Below are positions 45,255-54,553 of a stretch of DNA of 64,000 nucleotides, piece after piece. The DNA comes from Lacinutrix sp. Hel_I_90. GTDB taxonomy: Bacteria > Bacteroidota > Bacteroidia > Flavobacteriales > Flavobacteriaceae. Under the pieces are notes generated by a model that worked only from the letters and a program-made list of their open reading frames with translations, was not told the origin of the DNA and searched no databases. Every line of letters begins with the position of its first letter. Positions within the stretch are counted from its first letter, which is position 1. The translations under genes were made by a program, and so were the position numbers. The stretch is taken from contig NZ_JYNQ01000001.1 in NCBI RefSeq assembly GCF_000934685.1, positions 248,001 to 312,000 of the forward strand, read 5' to 3'.

Positions 45255-48215
45255 ATGCGCAATATCTTTTATTTTTTCATTTTTTCACTTATTTCTATAA
45301 CGCTTCAGGCGCAAAATACAAGTAATCCATTATTAGCAAAAGATGTGGCTAGTCAACAAAAATGGGTAGATAGTGTATACCAGTCCTTAAGTTTAAATGA
45401 AAAGATTGCGCAGCTTTATATGGTACAGGTTTTTTCTAGTCAAACACCAGCTGAAAAGACTAAAATTATCGAATTAATTAGAGATTATAAAATTGGGGGA
45501 ATTATCTATTCTAAAGGCGGACCAGTAAAACAAGCCAAATTAAATAATGAATTACAGGCTGCTTCAAAAACCCCTTTGTTAATAGGTATGGATGCTGAGT
45601 GGGGATTGAGTATGCGCTTAGATTCGACGTACTCTTTTCCTTGGAACATGACCCTTGGTGCAATTAGAGATAATGCGCTAATAGAGCAAACAGGTAAACA
45701 ATTAGGTGAACACTGTAAACGATTAGGGGTACATTTTAATTTTGCACCAGTGGTTGACATTAATACAAATCCAAACAACCCTATTATAGGTAATCGTTCT
45801 TTTGGAGAAGATCGTGATAATGTTACCGAAAAAGCTTCAGCATTTATGAGAGGGATGCAGAGTGCAGGTGTTTTAGCTAATGCTAAACATTTTCCAGGTC
45901 ATGGCGATACAGAAACCGATTCGCATTTAACTTTACCAACTGTGGCTTTTGATGAAAAACGTATTGATTCAATAGAATTATATCCTTATAAAAAACTGAT
46001 TAAAGAAGGCTTATCCAGTGTCATGGTTGCGCACTTGAATATTCCCAGCTTAGAGCCTCGTCAAGGGTATCCATCATCGCTTTCAGAAAATGTAGTTACT
46101 AATATTCTGAAAGAAAAACTAGGTTTTAAAGGCCTTATTTTTACAGATGCTCTGACAATGAAAGGCGCTGCCGATTTCAAATTTGAAGGTCTTGAAGGCG
46201 TATCTGAGGTTAATACTAATACAGCAGGAAATATTGATTTAGCTGCGTTTCTGGCTGGAAACGATGTGATGCTAATGTCTGAAAATGTTGAAGCAGGCAT
46301 TGCTAAATTATCTAAAGCCTATAACCTGGGAATGATAACCGAAGCACGTTTGGCATTATCTGTTAAAAAGGTGCTACAGGCAAAATACAAAGTAGGTTTA
46401 AACCATTATGTCCCGATAGGGACTTATAATTTAGTTGATGATTTAAACCGATTGCATGACGATATTTTATATGAAAAATTAATGGAAGAAGCGATAACCA
46501 TTGCACATGATCCTTCTAATATACTCCCGATAAGGCATCTCGAAACAAAGAGAATAGCTTATGTGCAATTAGGTGATGATGATGGAACTCCCTTTTATAA
46601 CACACTAATGAAGTATGCAAAAGTGCATGAAGTAAAAGCAGATAATTTAACTAGTTTAATTGAGAAACTTCAAAATTATAATACTGTTATTGTTGGACTC
46701 CATAAGTCTAATGAAAGCCCATGGAAAAGCTATCAATTTTCAGATCAGGAATTAACATGGCTCTATGAAATAGCCAGAACCAATACAGTGATTTTAGATA
46801 TTTTTGCTAAACCCTATGCGTTACTGGATTTAAAATCCATTTCAAATATTAACGCCATAGTAGTAAGCTATCAAAATAGTGCCATTGCTCAAGAAACCTC
46901 TGCTGAAGTTCTTTTTGGTGCCATAGGCGCTAAAGGAACACTACCCGTTTCTGCTGGGCAATATTTTAAAGAAGGTGATGGAATAAGAACAAATAGCTTA
47001 GAGCGCTTAGGGTATTCTTATCCAGAAAATGTGGGCATTTCTTCAGAGAAATTGAAAAAAATTGATTCCATAGCTAATTATGCAGTGAATGAAAAAATGA
47101 CGCCTGGTATTCAGTTATTAATTGCTAGAAAAGGAAAGGTGATTTATAGTAAAAACTTTGGGAAACATACCTATGATGGCGATGAAAATGTAAAAGATGC
47201 AGATATTTATGATATCGCATCACTTACAAAAATTGTGGCGACATTACCTTTACTTATGGAACTGGAAGAGCAAGGCCTAGTGTCACTTGATACTAAATTG
47301 TCCGAAATTTTACCTGGCTATAAAAAATCTAATAAAAAGAATATTACTATAAAAAAAATGTTGTCGCATTACGCACAATTAAAACCATGGATTCCTTTTT
47401 ATTATGCGACTTTAGATTCTTTAACAAAGCAACCGTCATCAAAATACTATCGACAGTCACCCAGCGGAAAGTTTAATATAAAAGTAGCCAATGATCTCTA
47501 TATGCGCAGTGATTATATGGATTCGATTCCTAATATAATTAAAGAAACAGAACTCTTAGATCGATTAAGATACCGCTATAGCGATTTACCTTATTATATT
47601 TTAAAAGAGTATATAGAAAAGCATTACAATAAAACCCTAGATGAACTAGCACAAGACCATTTTTACAAGTCTTTAGGCGCTAATTATACGATTTACAATC
47701 CTTACAAGACCATCAGTAACAAAAATATAGTGCCTACAGAGGAAGACGATTATTACCGTTACCAGAAAGTACAAGGTTATGTTCATGATATGGGAGCTGC
47801 AATGCAAGATGGTGTTGGTGGCCATGCCGGTGTTTTTAGTAATGCTAATGACATCGCTAAAATTATGCAAATGTACTTACAAAAAGGCTTTTATGGTGGT
47901 GTGCGCTACTTAAAACCTGAAACGATAGACAAGTTTAATACTTGTTATTTCTGCGAAAATAATGTGCGTCGTGGTATTGGTTTCGATAAGCCTCAATTAG
48001 GAGATGCTGGGCCCACTTGTGGTTGTGTGTCTATGACGAGTTTTGGGCATTCGGGATTTACAGGAACTTATGCTTGGGCTGATCCAGATGAGGAATTAGT
48101 ATATGTGTTTTTAGCCAATAGGACCTATCCAAGCTCACAAGGTAATAATATGTTGCTTCGGGAAGATATTAGAACTAATATTCAAGAGGCTATTTATGAG
48201 GCCATTATTCGCTAG
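45255..48215 (+). CDS. Glycoside hydrolase family 3 fused to a serine hydrolase (NagZ plus beta-lactamase-like)
   Basis: This 986-residue secreted enzyme begins with a signal peptide (IFSLISITLQAQ). The GH3 domain (about 20-400) has the NagZ-type general acid pair KHFPGHGDTETDSH and the nucleophile Asp in IFTDALTMKGA, so it is probably a beta-N-acetylglucosaminidase. A GH3 C-terminal domain follows (about 400-590). The C-terminal serine hydrolase (about 600-980) has the SxxK motif ASLTKIVAT, YRYSD in place of YxN, and GHSGFTGT in place of KTG. The start ATG at 45255 is preferred to the TTG at 45216 because it gives a clean signal peptide. Both parts suit cell-wall turnover. Confidence 0.9.
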   Translation: MRNIFYFFIFSLISITLQAQNTSNPLLAKDVASQQKWVDSVYQSLSLNEKIAQLYMVQVFSSQTPAEKTKIIELIRDYKIGGIIYSKGGPVKQAKLNNELQAASKTPLLIGMDAEWGLSMRLDSTYSFPWNMTLGAIRDNALIEQTGKQLGEHCKRLGVHFNFAPVVDINTNPNNPIIGNRSFGEDRDNVTEKASAFMRGMQSAGVLANAKHFPGHGDTETDSHLTLPTVAFDEKRIDSIELYPYKKLIKEGLSSVMVAHLNIPSLEPRQGYPSSLSENVVTNILKEKLGFKGLIFTDALTMKGAADFKFEGLEGVSEVNTNTAGNIDLAAFLAGNDVMLMSENVEAGIAKLSKAYNLGMITEARLALSVKKVLQAKYKVGLNHYVPIGTYNLVDDLNRLHDDILYEKLMEEAITIAHDPSNILPIRHLETKRIAYVQLGDDDGTPFYNTLMKYAKVHEVKADNLTSLIEKLQNYNTVIVGLHKSNESPWKSYQFSDQELTWLYEIARTNTVILDIFAKPYALLDLKSISNINAIVVSYQNSAIAQETSAEVLFGAIGAKGTLPVSAGQYFKEGDGIRTNSLERLGYSYPENVGISSEKLKKIDSIANYAVNEKMTPGIQLLIARKGKVIYSKNFGKHTYDGDENVKDADIYDIASLTKIVATLPLLMELEEQGLVSLDTKLSEILPGYKKSNKKNITIKKMLSHYAQLKPWIPFYYATLDSLTKQPSSKYYRQSPSGKFNIKVANDLYMRSDYMDSIPNIIKETELLDRLRYRYSDLPYYILKEYIEKHYNKTLDELAQDHFYKSLGANYTIYNPYKTISNKNIVPTEEDDYYRYQKVQGYVHDMGAAMQDGVGGHAGVFSNANDIAKIMQMYLQKGFYGGVRYLKPETIDKFNTCYFCENNVRRGIGFDKPQLGDAGPTCGCVSMTSFGHSGFTGTYAWADPDEELVYVFLANRTYPSSQGNNMLLREDIRTNIQEAIYEAIIR

Positions 48216-48243
48216 GCTTTATTATTTAGTTCATTTTTAACGT

Positions 48244-48281
48244 ATACTTTAAGTCCTTTTTGTAAAGTATCCTTATTTTTA
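48244..48281 (+). terminator. Terminator after the GH3 fusion
   Basis: ATACTTTA (48244-48251) and TAAAGTAT (48263-48270) form a perfect 8-bp stem, followed by CCTTATTTTTAT. Confidence 0.5.
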
Positions 48282-48367
48282 TAGACTTAATGATTAATCA
48301 AAACCCAATGAGTTTTTAAGCACGCCCACTCAAGGCCCTTTTAACTTGTAATTTTAAGTAGTTAATT

Positions 48368-49513
48368 ATGACAATAGGTATCGTATGTTATCCAACCTTT
48401 GGAGGCAGTGGCGTGGTAGCGACAGAACTAGGTATAGAGCTGTCTAAACGCGGACACAATATTCATTTTATAACTTACAATCAACCTGTTCGTTTGGCGC
48501 TGTTAGGTAATAATGTACATTACCATGAAGTCAATGTGCCAGAATACCCCTTATTCCATTATCAACCGTATGAACTTGCTTTATCTAGTAAATTAGTCGA
48601 TATGGTGAAACTACATAAAATAGAGTTGTTACATGTGCATTATGCTATTCCACATGCTTATGCAGCTTATATGGCTCAAAAAATGCTACGTGAGGAAGAT
48701 ATTTATATTCCTATAGTGACCACATTGCACGGTACAGATATTACACTGGTTGGCAATCACCCTTTCTACAAACCCGCAGTTACTTTTAGTATCAATAAAT
48801 CAGACGCAGTGACGGCTGTTTCACAAAGCTTAAAAGATGACACCTTACGTCTTTTTGATATTAAAAAAGAAATTCATGTGATCACCAATTTTATAGATGT
48901 TAAGAAATTTAAACATGATTTTACAGATTGCCAGCGCGATATGATGGCTACTAAAGCCGAAAAAATAATCACACACATTAGTAACTTTAGAGAGGTAAAG
49001 CGCATTCCAGATGTGATTAAAACGTTTTATAACATTCAAAAAGAAATACCTGCAAAACTAATGATGGTTGGAGAAGGGCCAGAACGTGAACCAGCAGAGC
49101 GTCTTTGTCGTGAACTTGGTATAACGGAAAAAGTGGTTTTCTTCGGCAATAGTAACGAAATAGACCGTATTCTGTGTTTTAGTGATTTATTTTTGTTGCC
49201 AAGTGAAACAGAGAGTTTTGGATTGTCTGCATTAGAAGCGATGGCTTCGAGTGTGCCTGTTATTTCAAGTAATACCGGAGGTATTCCCGAAGTTAATGTA
49301 AATGGTTTTTCAGGCTATTTAAGTGATGTTGGTAATGTTGATGAAATGAGCAAAAATGCATTGCGGATACTTAAAGATGAAGCACTCCTGAAACAGTTTA
49401 AGACCAATGCTAAAATACAGGCTCATAAATTTACTATTGATACGATAGTACCGCAATATGAAGCTTTGTATGAACAAACACTTAAGACTTGCTTATTTAC
49501 GCAAAAGTTATAA
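48368..49513 (+). CDS. bshA: N-acetyl-alpha-D-glucosaminyl L-malate synthase BshA
   Basis: This 381-residue GT4-family glycosyltransferase joins UDP-GlcNAc to L-malate in bacillithiol synthesis. It begins IGIVCYPTFGGSGVVATELG (the BshA signature loop) and has HYAIPHAYAAYMA, TTLHGTDITLVG, the phosphate site in ISNFREVKRIPDV and the C-terminal LPSETESFGLSALEAMASSVPVI with the GT4 E-x7-E motif. Length and motifs are typical. It lies 152 bp after the GH3 fusion. Confidence 0.93.
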   Translation: MTIGIVCYPTFGGSGVVATELGIELSKRGHNIHFITYNQPVRLALLGNNVHYHEVNVPEYPLFHYQPYELALSSKLVDMVKLHKIELLHVHYAIPHAYAAYMAQKMLREEDIYIPIVTTLHGTDITLVGNHPFYKPAVTFSINKSDAVTAVSQSLKDDTLRLFDIKKEIHVITNFIDVKKFKHDFTDCQRDMMATKAEKIITHISNFREVKRIPDVIKTFYNIQKEIPAKLMMVGEGPEREPAERLCRELGITEKVVFFGNSNEIDRILCFSDLFLLPSETESFGLSALEAMASSVPVISSNTGGIPEVNVNGFSGYLSDVGNVDEMSKNALRILKDEALLKQFKTNAKIQAHKFTIDTIVPQYEALYEQTLKTCLFTQKL

Positions 49514-49518
49514 TGTAA

Positions 49519-50088
49519 TTACTCGTTTTTAAATGTTCTCGAGAGAGGTTTTGTGTTTGTACTATCCGCTTTTATATAGGCTTTGTATTCCTCTGCATAA
49601 TCAGGGTCACTACCATAGTATACATTTACGAGTTGCTCATTTGAAACAGAAAAAATCAGTAAGCTTACACTACCAATTATTATAAACCGAATATAATTAT
49701 GCCTTAGAAATTGCTTTCTGTTTATAAAATGAAAAATTAAAACGATTCCCAAAATTATACCAAACAATATAAGGCCTTGACTTAATCCCATATCTGCAAA
49801 AGGCCAAAACTGCAATTTGAATAAACAGTATACTACCAATATAGAAAACACAAAACCTGTTCCAATGCCACCAAAAAGTCTAAGCTTAGACATTCCTTTA
49901 TAAGATGCGGATTTAAAAATAGCTCTTAATCTTATATTATTTAATAAGGCAAAACCGAACCAAAAATAGAGTATCGCTAGAAAAAGCGATGCAAATGTTA
50001 TTGTTTCAGAAGCATAAGGCCAGTGTATTAGTTTTAATAGGAATCCAATACCTATAAAAACGGCAAAAACTATTTCGGCTTTTTTCAT
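49519..50088 (-). CDS. Hypothetical membrane protein with GldL-like HWP motifs
   Basis: This 189-residue protein has five predicted membrane helices and a charged tail. Two related helix-plus-motif units occur: GIGFLLKLIHWPYA (about 14-27) and VYCLFKLQFWPFA (about 86-98). They resemble the FKxxHWP motif of GldL, the type IX secretion motor protein. The rest is unlike GldL, and the length is shorter. I do not recognise a named family. It is convergent with bshA, with only 5 bp between stops. Confidence 0.65.
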   Translation of the reverse strand: MKKAEIVFAVFIGIGFLLKLIHWPYASETITFASLFLAILYFWFGFALLNNIRLRAIFKSASYKGMSKLRLFGGIGTGFVFSILVVYCLFKLQFWPFADMGLSQGLILFGIILGIVLIFHFINRKQFLRHNYIRFIIIGSVSLLIFSVSNEQLVNVYYGSDPDYAEEYKAYIKADSTNTKPLSRTFKNE

Positions 50089-50112
50089 TTAAAGTGAAAT
50101 TTATAAAGTTTA

Positions 50113-50150
50113 AAAAAACAAAAAACCGCTTCAATTGTGAAACGGTTTTT
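50113..50150 (-). terminator. Terminator of the 50173 gene
   Basis: On the minus strand, AAAAACCG (50143-50150) pairs with CGGTTTTT (50121-50128), followed by TTGTTTTTTT. It lies 22 bp after the stop. Confidence 0.7.
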
Positions 50151-50172
50151 GAATATTTCTTTTATTTAAATC

Positions 50173-50655
50173 TTAAAATTGGTATCTTAAACCTAATGCA
50201 ATATCAAAATCGGTATCATCATTAAATTTACCAAAACCAAATTCTGGTCTAAAGTCTAAAGACACTAATAATGGAATGTCAAAATTGTATTCTATTCCAA
50301 TATCTCCAGCTGCAAATACATAAGTTTCGTCAAAATCATCTCCAAATCTATTGTCTGCACTGTAGCTCCCAACACCACCACCAAGTCCGGCGTACCAGTT
50401 AAAGCCGCCCTCAATATTCCATACCCATTGGTATAACCCGGTTAATTTAAAAGCATCATAATTGTTGTTCGAGCGAAAACCCAAATCAAGCTCTAATCGG
50501 TTGTTGTCACCTAATCCGCTTTGGTAAGATATTTCTGCACCCAAACCGTCATTATCTCCAATTCTTAAACCAATAGCGTTTTTTGAAATGTTCTGAGCCA
50601 TCACAGTAGCTGAAAATCCAATAACAGCTATGCCTAATAAAAATAATTTTTTCAT
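50173..50655 (-). CDS. Small outer-membrane beta-barrel protein
   Basis: This 160-residue protein has a signal peptide (LFLLGIAVIGFSATVMAQ) and alternating hydrophobic strands typical of small beta-barrels: NAIGLRIGDNDGLGAEISYQ, LELDLGFRSN, FNWYAGLGGGVGSY and DIALGLRYQF with a C-terminal Phe. The terminal aromatic residue fits a BAM-inserted barrel. No name can be given. It is a single gene with its own terminator. Confidence 0.75.
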   Translation of the reverse strand: MKKLFLLGIAVIGFSATVMAQNISKNAIGLRIGDNDGLGAEISYQSGLGDNNRLELDLGFRSNNNYDAFKLTGLYQWVWNIEGGFNWYAGLGGGVGSYSADNRFGDDFDETYVFAAGDIGIEYNFDIPLLVSLDFRPEFGFGKFNDDTDFDIALGLRYQF

Positions 50656-50769
50656 AAATTTTAAGTTTTTAAGTGTGATAAAAATACAATTTAGATTGAT
50701 TTATGTACGAATTATAACGCTAATTTTTAGTTAATATTTGAAAAGATGCCTTAAATTTACAGTTAATAA

Positions 50770-53700
50770 ATGACTTCAATAATTAACACTTCGCAACTTT
50801 TAGAACTTCAAAAAACACTTGAAGGCACGCTTCATTTTGATGATTTAATGCGAACCTTATACGCTACAGATGCTTCCGTATATCGTATGTTGCCTTTGGC
50901 TGTAGCATACCCTAAATCAAAAGTAGATATTAAGCGTTTAATTGCTTTTGCTAAAACGCATAACACCTCTTTAATTCCTAGAACAGCAGGAACTTCTTTA
51001 GCTGGACAATGTGTTGGAAATGGTATTGTTGTAGATGTCTCTAAGCATTTCACCAAAATTTTAAACATCAACGAAACACAAAAAACTGTGACTGTGCAAC
51101 CTGGTGTAGTACGTGATGAACTCAATAATTATTTAAAGCCTTTTGGTTTGTTTTTTGGGCCAAATACATCAACATCAAACCGGTGTATGATTGGCGGTAT
51201 GGTTGGTAATAATTCATCGGGTACAACCTCAATAAAATATGGTGTAACCCGAGACAAAGTGATTGCGTTACATACTATTTTAAGTGATGGCAGTGACGTG
51301 GTGTTTTCTGCATTATCCTTAGAAGCACTTCAAGATAAGCTGAAACAAAATACTTTAGAGGGCGCTATTTATAAAACAATTATTGATGAGTTATCTTCGG
51401 AAAGTATTCAAAACAACATAAAAAACGAATTTCCTAAACCTGAAATACACAGAAGAAATACGGGTTACGCGGTAGATACGCTTTTAAATACCGAAGTTTT
51501 TTCAAAAACGACTGAGACTTTTAATCTCTGTAAATTGCTGGCAGGAAGTGAAGGCACGTTGGCATTTACTACAGAAATCACACTGCAATTAGATGCATTA
51601 CCTCCAGAAAAAAGACTGATGGTTGCGGCGCATTTTGACAGTATAGAAAGCTGCCTAAAAGCTGTTGAACCGGTAATGTTACATGATTTATATACTTGTG
51701 AAATGATGGATAAAACCATCTTAGATTGTACAAAGCAAAATAAACAGCAACATGAAAACCGACAGTTTATCGCAGGTGATCCGCAAGCCATTTTAATGCT
51801 TGAAATCAAATCAGACACATTAGCAGGTTTAAATTTTCAAGCGCAAGCACTTATTAAAACCTTAGAGCTTTTACGTTTAAGCTATGCTAATGTGGTATTA
51901 GAGGGTGATGCCATAGATAATGCTAACGAGTTGCGCAAAGCGGGTTTAGGCTTGTTAGGTAATATTATAGGCGATAAAAAAGCCGTTGCCTGTATTGAAG
52001 ATACCGCAGTGGCATTGTCTGATTTAGCAGATTATATAACGGAATTCACAGCGTTAATGAATGCTTATAAACAAGACGCTGTTTATTATGCACATGCTGG
52101 TGCTGGTGAATTACATTTAAGACCCATTTTGGATTTAAAGCAGCAGGACGATGTGGTGTTATTTAGAAAAATAACTAGAGATGTCGCTATCTTAGTTAAA
52201 AAATATAAAGGCTCGTTTAGTGGAGAGCATGGTGATGGAATTGTTAGAGCCGAGTTTATTCCTTTTATGATTGGTGAAGCAAATTACCAACTTTTAAAAC
52301 GTATAAAATCAGTTTTTGATTCTCAAAACATTTTTAATCCAGGAAAAATTGTAGACGCTTTTCCTATGGATAAAAATCTACGTTATGAAACCGATAGAGT
52401 CGTACCCGAAATAAAAACACTATTAGATTTCTCTGCCTCCCAAGGCATTTTGCGTGAAGCAGAAAAATGTAATGGTTCAGGCGATTGTAGAAAGTTGCCA
52501 GAATTTGGTGGTACGATGTGCCCAAGTTATCGTGTGACTCGTAATGAGAAAGATACGACAAGGGCCAGAGCAAATACACTTAGAGAGTTTTTAACGACCT
52601 CTGAAAAAGCAAATAAATTTGATCACAAGGAACTCAAAGCGGTTTTCGATTTATGTTTAAGTTGTAAAGCCTGTGCTACAGAATGTCCAAGTAGTGTTGA
52701 CGTGGCTGCATTAAAAGCAGAATTTCAATATCAGTATCAAAAGACAAATGGGGTCTCATTAAGAACAAAGCTTTTTGCTTATAATAATAGGTTGAATGCC
52801 TTGGGAAGTCAGTTCCCAAACCTTTCAAATTTTATGTTTTCTAATGGCTTTACGTCTTCAATCATTAAAAAAACATTCGGAATAGCGAAACAGAGACGTT
52901 TACCTTTAATTTCAAAGAAAAGCTTAAGCAAAGGCTTTCAAACGATTGAAAAAAAGCGAGACAGCGATAGTATTATAAAAACACTGTATTTATTTAATGA
53001 TGAGTTTACGAACCATTTAGACACAACAATAGGAGTTGATGCTATCACCTTATTACAAGCTTTAAGTTACGAAGTAAAACTGATTAATAATTTTGAATCG
53101 GGTCGTGCCTTTTTGTCAAAAGGCCTATTGGAACAAGCTAAAAAAGTAGCCAATGCAAATGTCAATATTTATAAAGATTGGATCACAAAGGAAACACCTT
53201 TAATAGGGATTGAACCTTCAGCAATATTAACGTTTAAAGATGAATACTTAAAATTAGCTAATGATCAAACGGCCGCGAAAGCACTAGCTAAAAACACCTT
53301 TTTAATTGAAGAGTTTCTAAGCGCTGAAATCGCGATTGGTAATATAAAAACGACTCAATTTACCGCAGAAACTAAAACCATAAAGTTTCATGGCCATTGT
53401 CATCAAAAAGCAATGGGCAATCAAATCCACAGTTTTAATATCTTAAATCTGCCTAAAAACTATAAGGTCACTATAATTCCAAGCGGTTGTTGTGGTATGG
53501 CAGGAAGTTTTGGTTACGAAAAAGAGCATTACGAGGTGAGCATGCAAGTTGGTGAGCAAACCCTTTTTCCTGCGGTGAGAAAAGCTTCAGAAGACACAAT
53601 TATTGCTGCAAATGGAACGAGTTGTAGACATCAAATTAAAGATGGAACACAGCGTGACGCATTACACCCCGTTAGTATACTTCGTCAAGCACTTATATAA
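50770..53700 (+). CDS. FAD-linked oxidase plus Fe-S reductase fusion (Dld/GlcD-GlpC-like)
   Basis: This 976-residue protein joins an FAD-binding oxidase (about 1-535) to a Fe-S reductase. The FAD part has PRTAGTSLAGQCVGNGIVVDVS and NRCMIGGMVGNNSSG (FAD motif) and SGEHGDGIVRAEF. The second part has CLSCKACATECPSSVD (4Fe-4S, about 636-651), and a CCG-type C-terminus with HGHCHQKAMGN and PSGCCGMAGSFGYEKEH. D-lactate or glycolate dehydrogenases and related 2-hydroxy-acid oxidases are the nearest function; the substrate is not determined. The start ATG at 50770 gives a complete N-terminal helix. DoxX-like genes follow. Confidence 0.88.
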   Translation: MTSIINTSQLLELQKTLEGTLHFDDLMRTLYATDASVYRMLPLAVAYPKSKVDIKRLIAFAKTHNTSLIPRTAGTSLAGQCVGNGIVVDVSKHFTKILNINETQKTVTVQPGVVRDELNNYLKPFGLFFGPNTSTSNRCMIGGMVGNNSSGTTSIKYGVTRDKVIALHTILSDGSDVVFSALSLEALQDKLKQNTLEGAIYKTIIDELSSESIQNNIKNEFPKPEIHRRNTGYAVDTLLNTEVFSKTTETFNLCKLLAGSEGTLAFTTEITLQLDALPPEKRLMVAAHFDSIESCLKAVEPVMLHDLYTCEMMDKTILDCTKQNKQQHENRQFIAGDPQAILMLEIKSDTLAGLNFQAQALIKTLELLRLSYANVVLEGDAIDNANELRKAGLGLLGNIIGDKKAVACIEDTAVALSDLADYITEFTALMNAYKQDAVYYAHAGAGELHLRPILDLKQQDDVVLFRKITRDVAILVKKYKGSFSGEHGDGIVRAEFIPFMIGEANYQLLKRIKSVFDSQNIFNPGKIVDAFPMDKNLRYETDRVVPEIKTLLDFSASQGILREAEKCNGSGDCRKLPEFGGTMCPSYRVTRNEKDTTRARANTLREFLTTSEKANKFDHKELKAVFDLCLSCKACATECPSSVDVAALKAEFQYQYQKTNGVSLRTKLFAYNNRLNALGSQFPNLSNFMFSNGFTSSIIKKTFGIAKQRRLPLISKKSLSKGFQTIEKKRDSDSIIKTLYLFNDEFTNHLDTTIGVDAITLLQALSYEVKLINNFESGRAFLSKGLLEQAKKVANANVNIYKDWITKETPLIGIEPSAILTFKDEYLKLANDQTAAKALAKNTFLIEEFLSAEIAIGNIKTTQFTAETKTIKFHGHCHQKAMGNQIHSFNILNLPKNYKVTIIPSGCCGMAGSFGYEKEHYEVSMQVGEQTLFPAVRKASEDTIIAANGTSCRHQIKDGTQRDALHPVSILRQALI

Positions 53701-53782
53701 ATAAGTGATAAAAATCTTTTTCTCGCTAGGTGCGATAGAATGTTTCATTTGTTTTTTTTTATCTTTAGTAAAAAAACAGCTT

Positions 53783-54145
53783 ATGCTCTATTTAAATATT
53801 GTAATTAAAATCATTATTGCACTTAGTGTTCTTAATGTATGGCTATTGCGCTATAACAAGTCATCACCTTATCGAGGAGGCGATGCAGAAACAATAAAAG
53901 AAGAATTTACAGCCTATGGTTTACCAGAATGGGTAATGAAAATTATAGGTTCTTTAAAGGTTTTACTATCTCTAGTATTATTAATTTCAATATTTTATAG
54001 GAGTATCGAAGACTTTGCAGCAGGAGGTATTGCTATTTTAATGCTAGGTGCTATAGGGATGCATTTAAAAATAGGAGATTCCCTAAAAAAATCTATGCCT
54101 GCTTTTATCTTTCTAGTCTTATCTCTTGTAATCATCTGGATTTAA
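53783..54145 (+). CDS. DoxX family membrane protein
   Basis: This 120-residue DoxX-like protein has four helices: ALSVLNVWLLRYN, VMKIIGSLKVLLSLVLLIS, AAGGIAILMLGAIGMHLKIGDS, and a C-terminal helix. The D-S preceded by K-I-G is typical. The frame is open back to GTG at 53705, but that adds an extra hydrophobic segment, so the ATG at 53783 is preferred. The stop overlaps by 3 bp with the convergent paralogue's stop. Confidence 0.75.
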   Translation: MLYLNIVIKIIIALSVLNVWLLRYNKSSPYRGGDAETIKEEFTAYGLPEWVMKIIGSLKVLLSLVLLISIFYRSIEDFAAGGIAILMLGAIGMHLKIGDSLKKSMPAFIFLVLSLVIIWI

Positions 54146-54489
54146 ATAAGCTGTAAGAAAACATATAATAAATAGACATTAATAAGGATAAATACGAATG
54201 AGGGTATGGCCTGCAAAAAACTGTCTTTTATTTTTAGTCTTACACCAAAACCTAAAAGCATTAACACGGCTAGTCCACCCGAAGCAAAAAGACCAATCCA
54301 TAAATGAAATAAGCCTAGTACTAATCCTGTAGCGCCCATAATTTGTAGAACACCAGTAAGTTGTCTTTGTTTTTTTGTAAGTCCAAAACGTTTGAATTCA
54401 CTAATCATGAGATTGTTTCGCAAGCAATTGTACCCATAATAGGCAAATGCAAAACTGGTAAATAGTAAGATGATTTTAAAGACTATCAA
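54142..54489 (-). CDS. DoxX family membrane protein, convergent paralogue
   Basis: This 115-residue protein resembles the neighbour at 53783: LQIMGATGLVLGLFHLWIG, FASGGLAVLMLLGFGVRLKIKDS and PSFVFILINVYLLY correspond. The two genes are tail to tail and their stop codons overlap within TTTAA at 54142-54145. It may be the trace of an inverted duplication. The role of DoxX proteins varies (thiosulfate-quinone oxidoreduction, unknown). Confidence 0.75.
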   Translation of the reverse strand: MIVFKIILLFTSFAFAYYGYNCLRNNLMISEFKRFGLTKKQRQLTGVLQIMGATGLVLGLFHLWIGLFASGGLAVLMLLGFGVRLKIKDSFLQAIPSFVFILINVYLLYVFLQLI

Positions 54490-54553
54490 ATAGTAGTGTA
54501 TTTGATATAAATATACGCTATTGTTGGGGGTTTTAGTGACTAAATACTAAAGA

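Noticed and set aside
53705-53782. GTG start at 53705 for the DoxX gene
   Set aside because: It would add a hydrophobic segment not seen in DoxX proteins and lies 5 bp after the previous stop; the ATG at 53783 fits the family.
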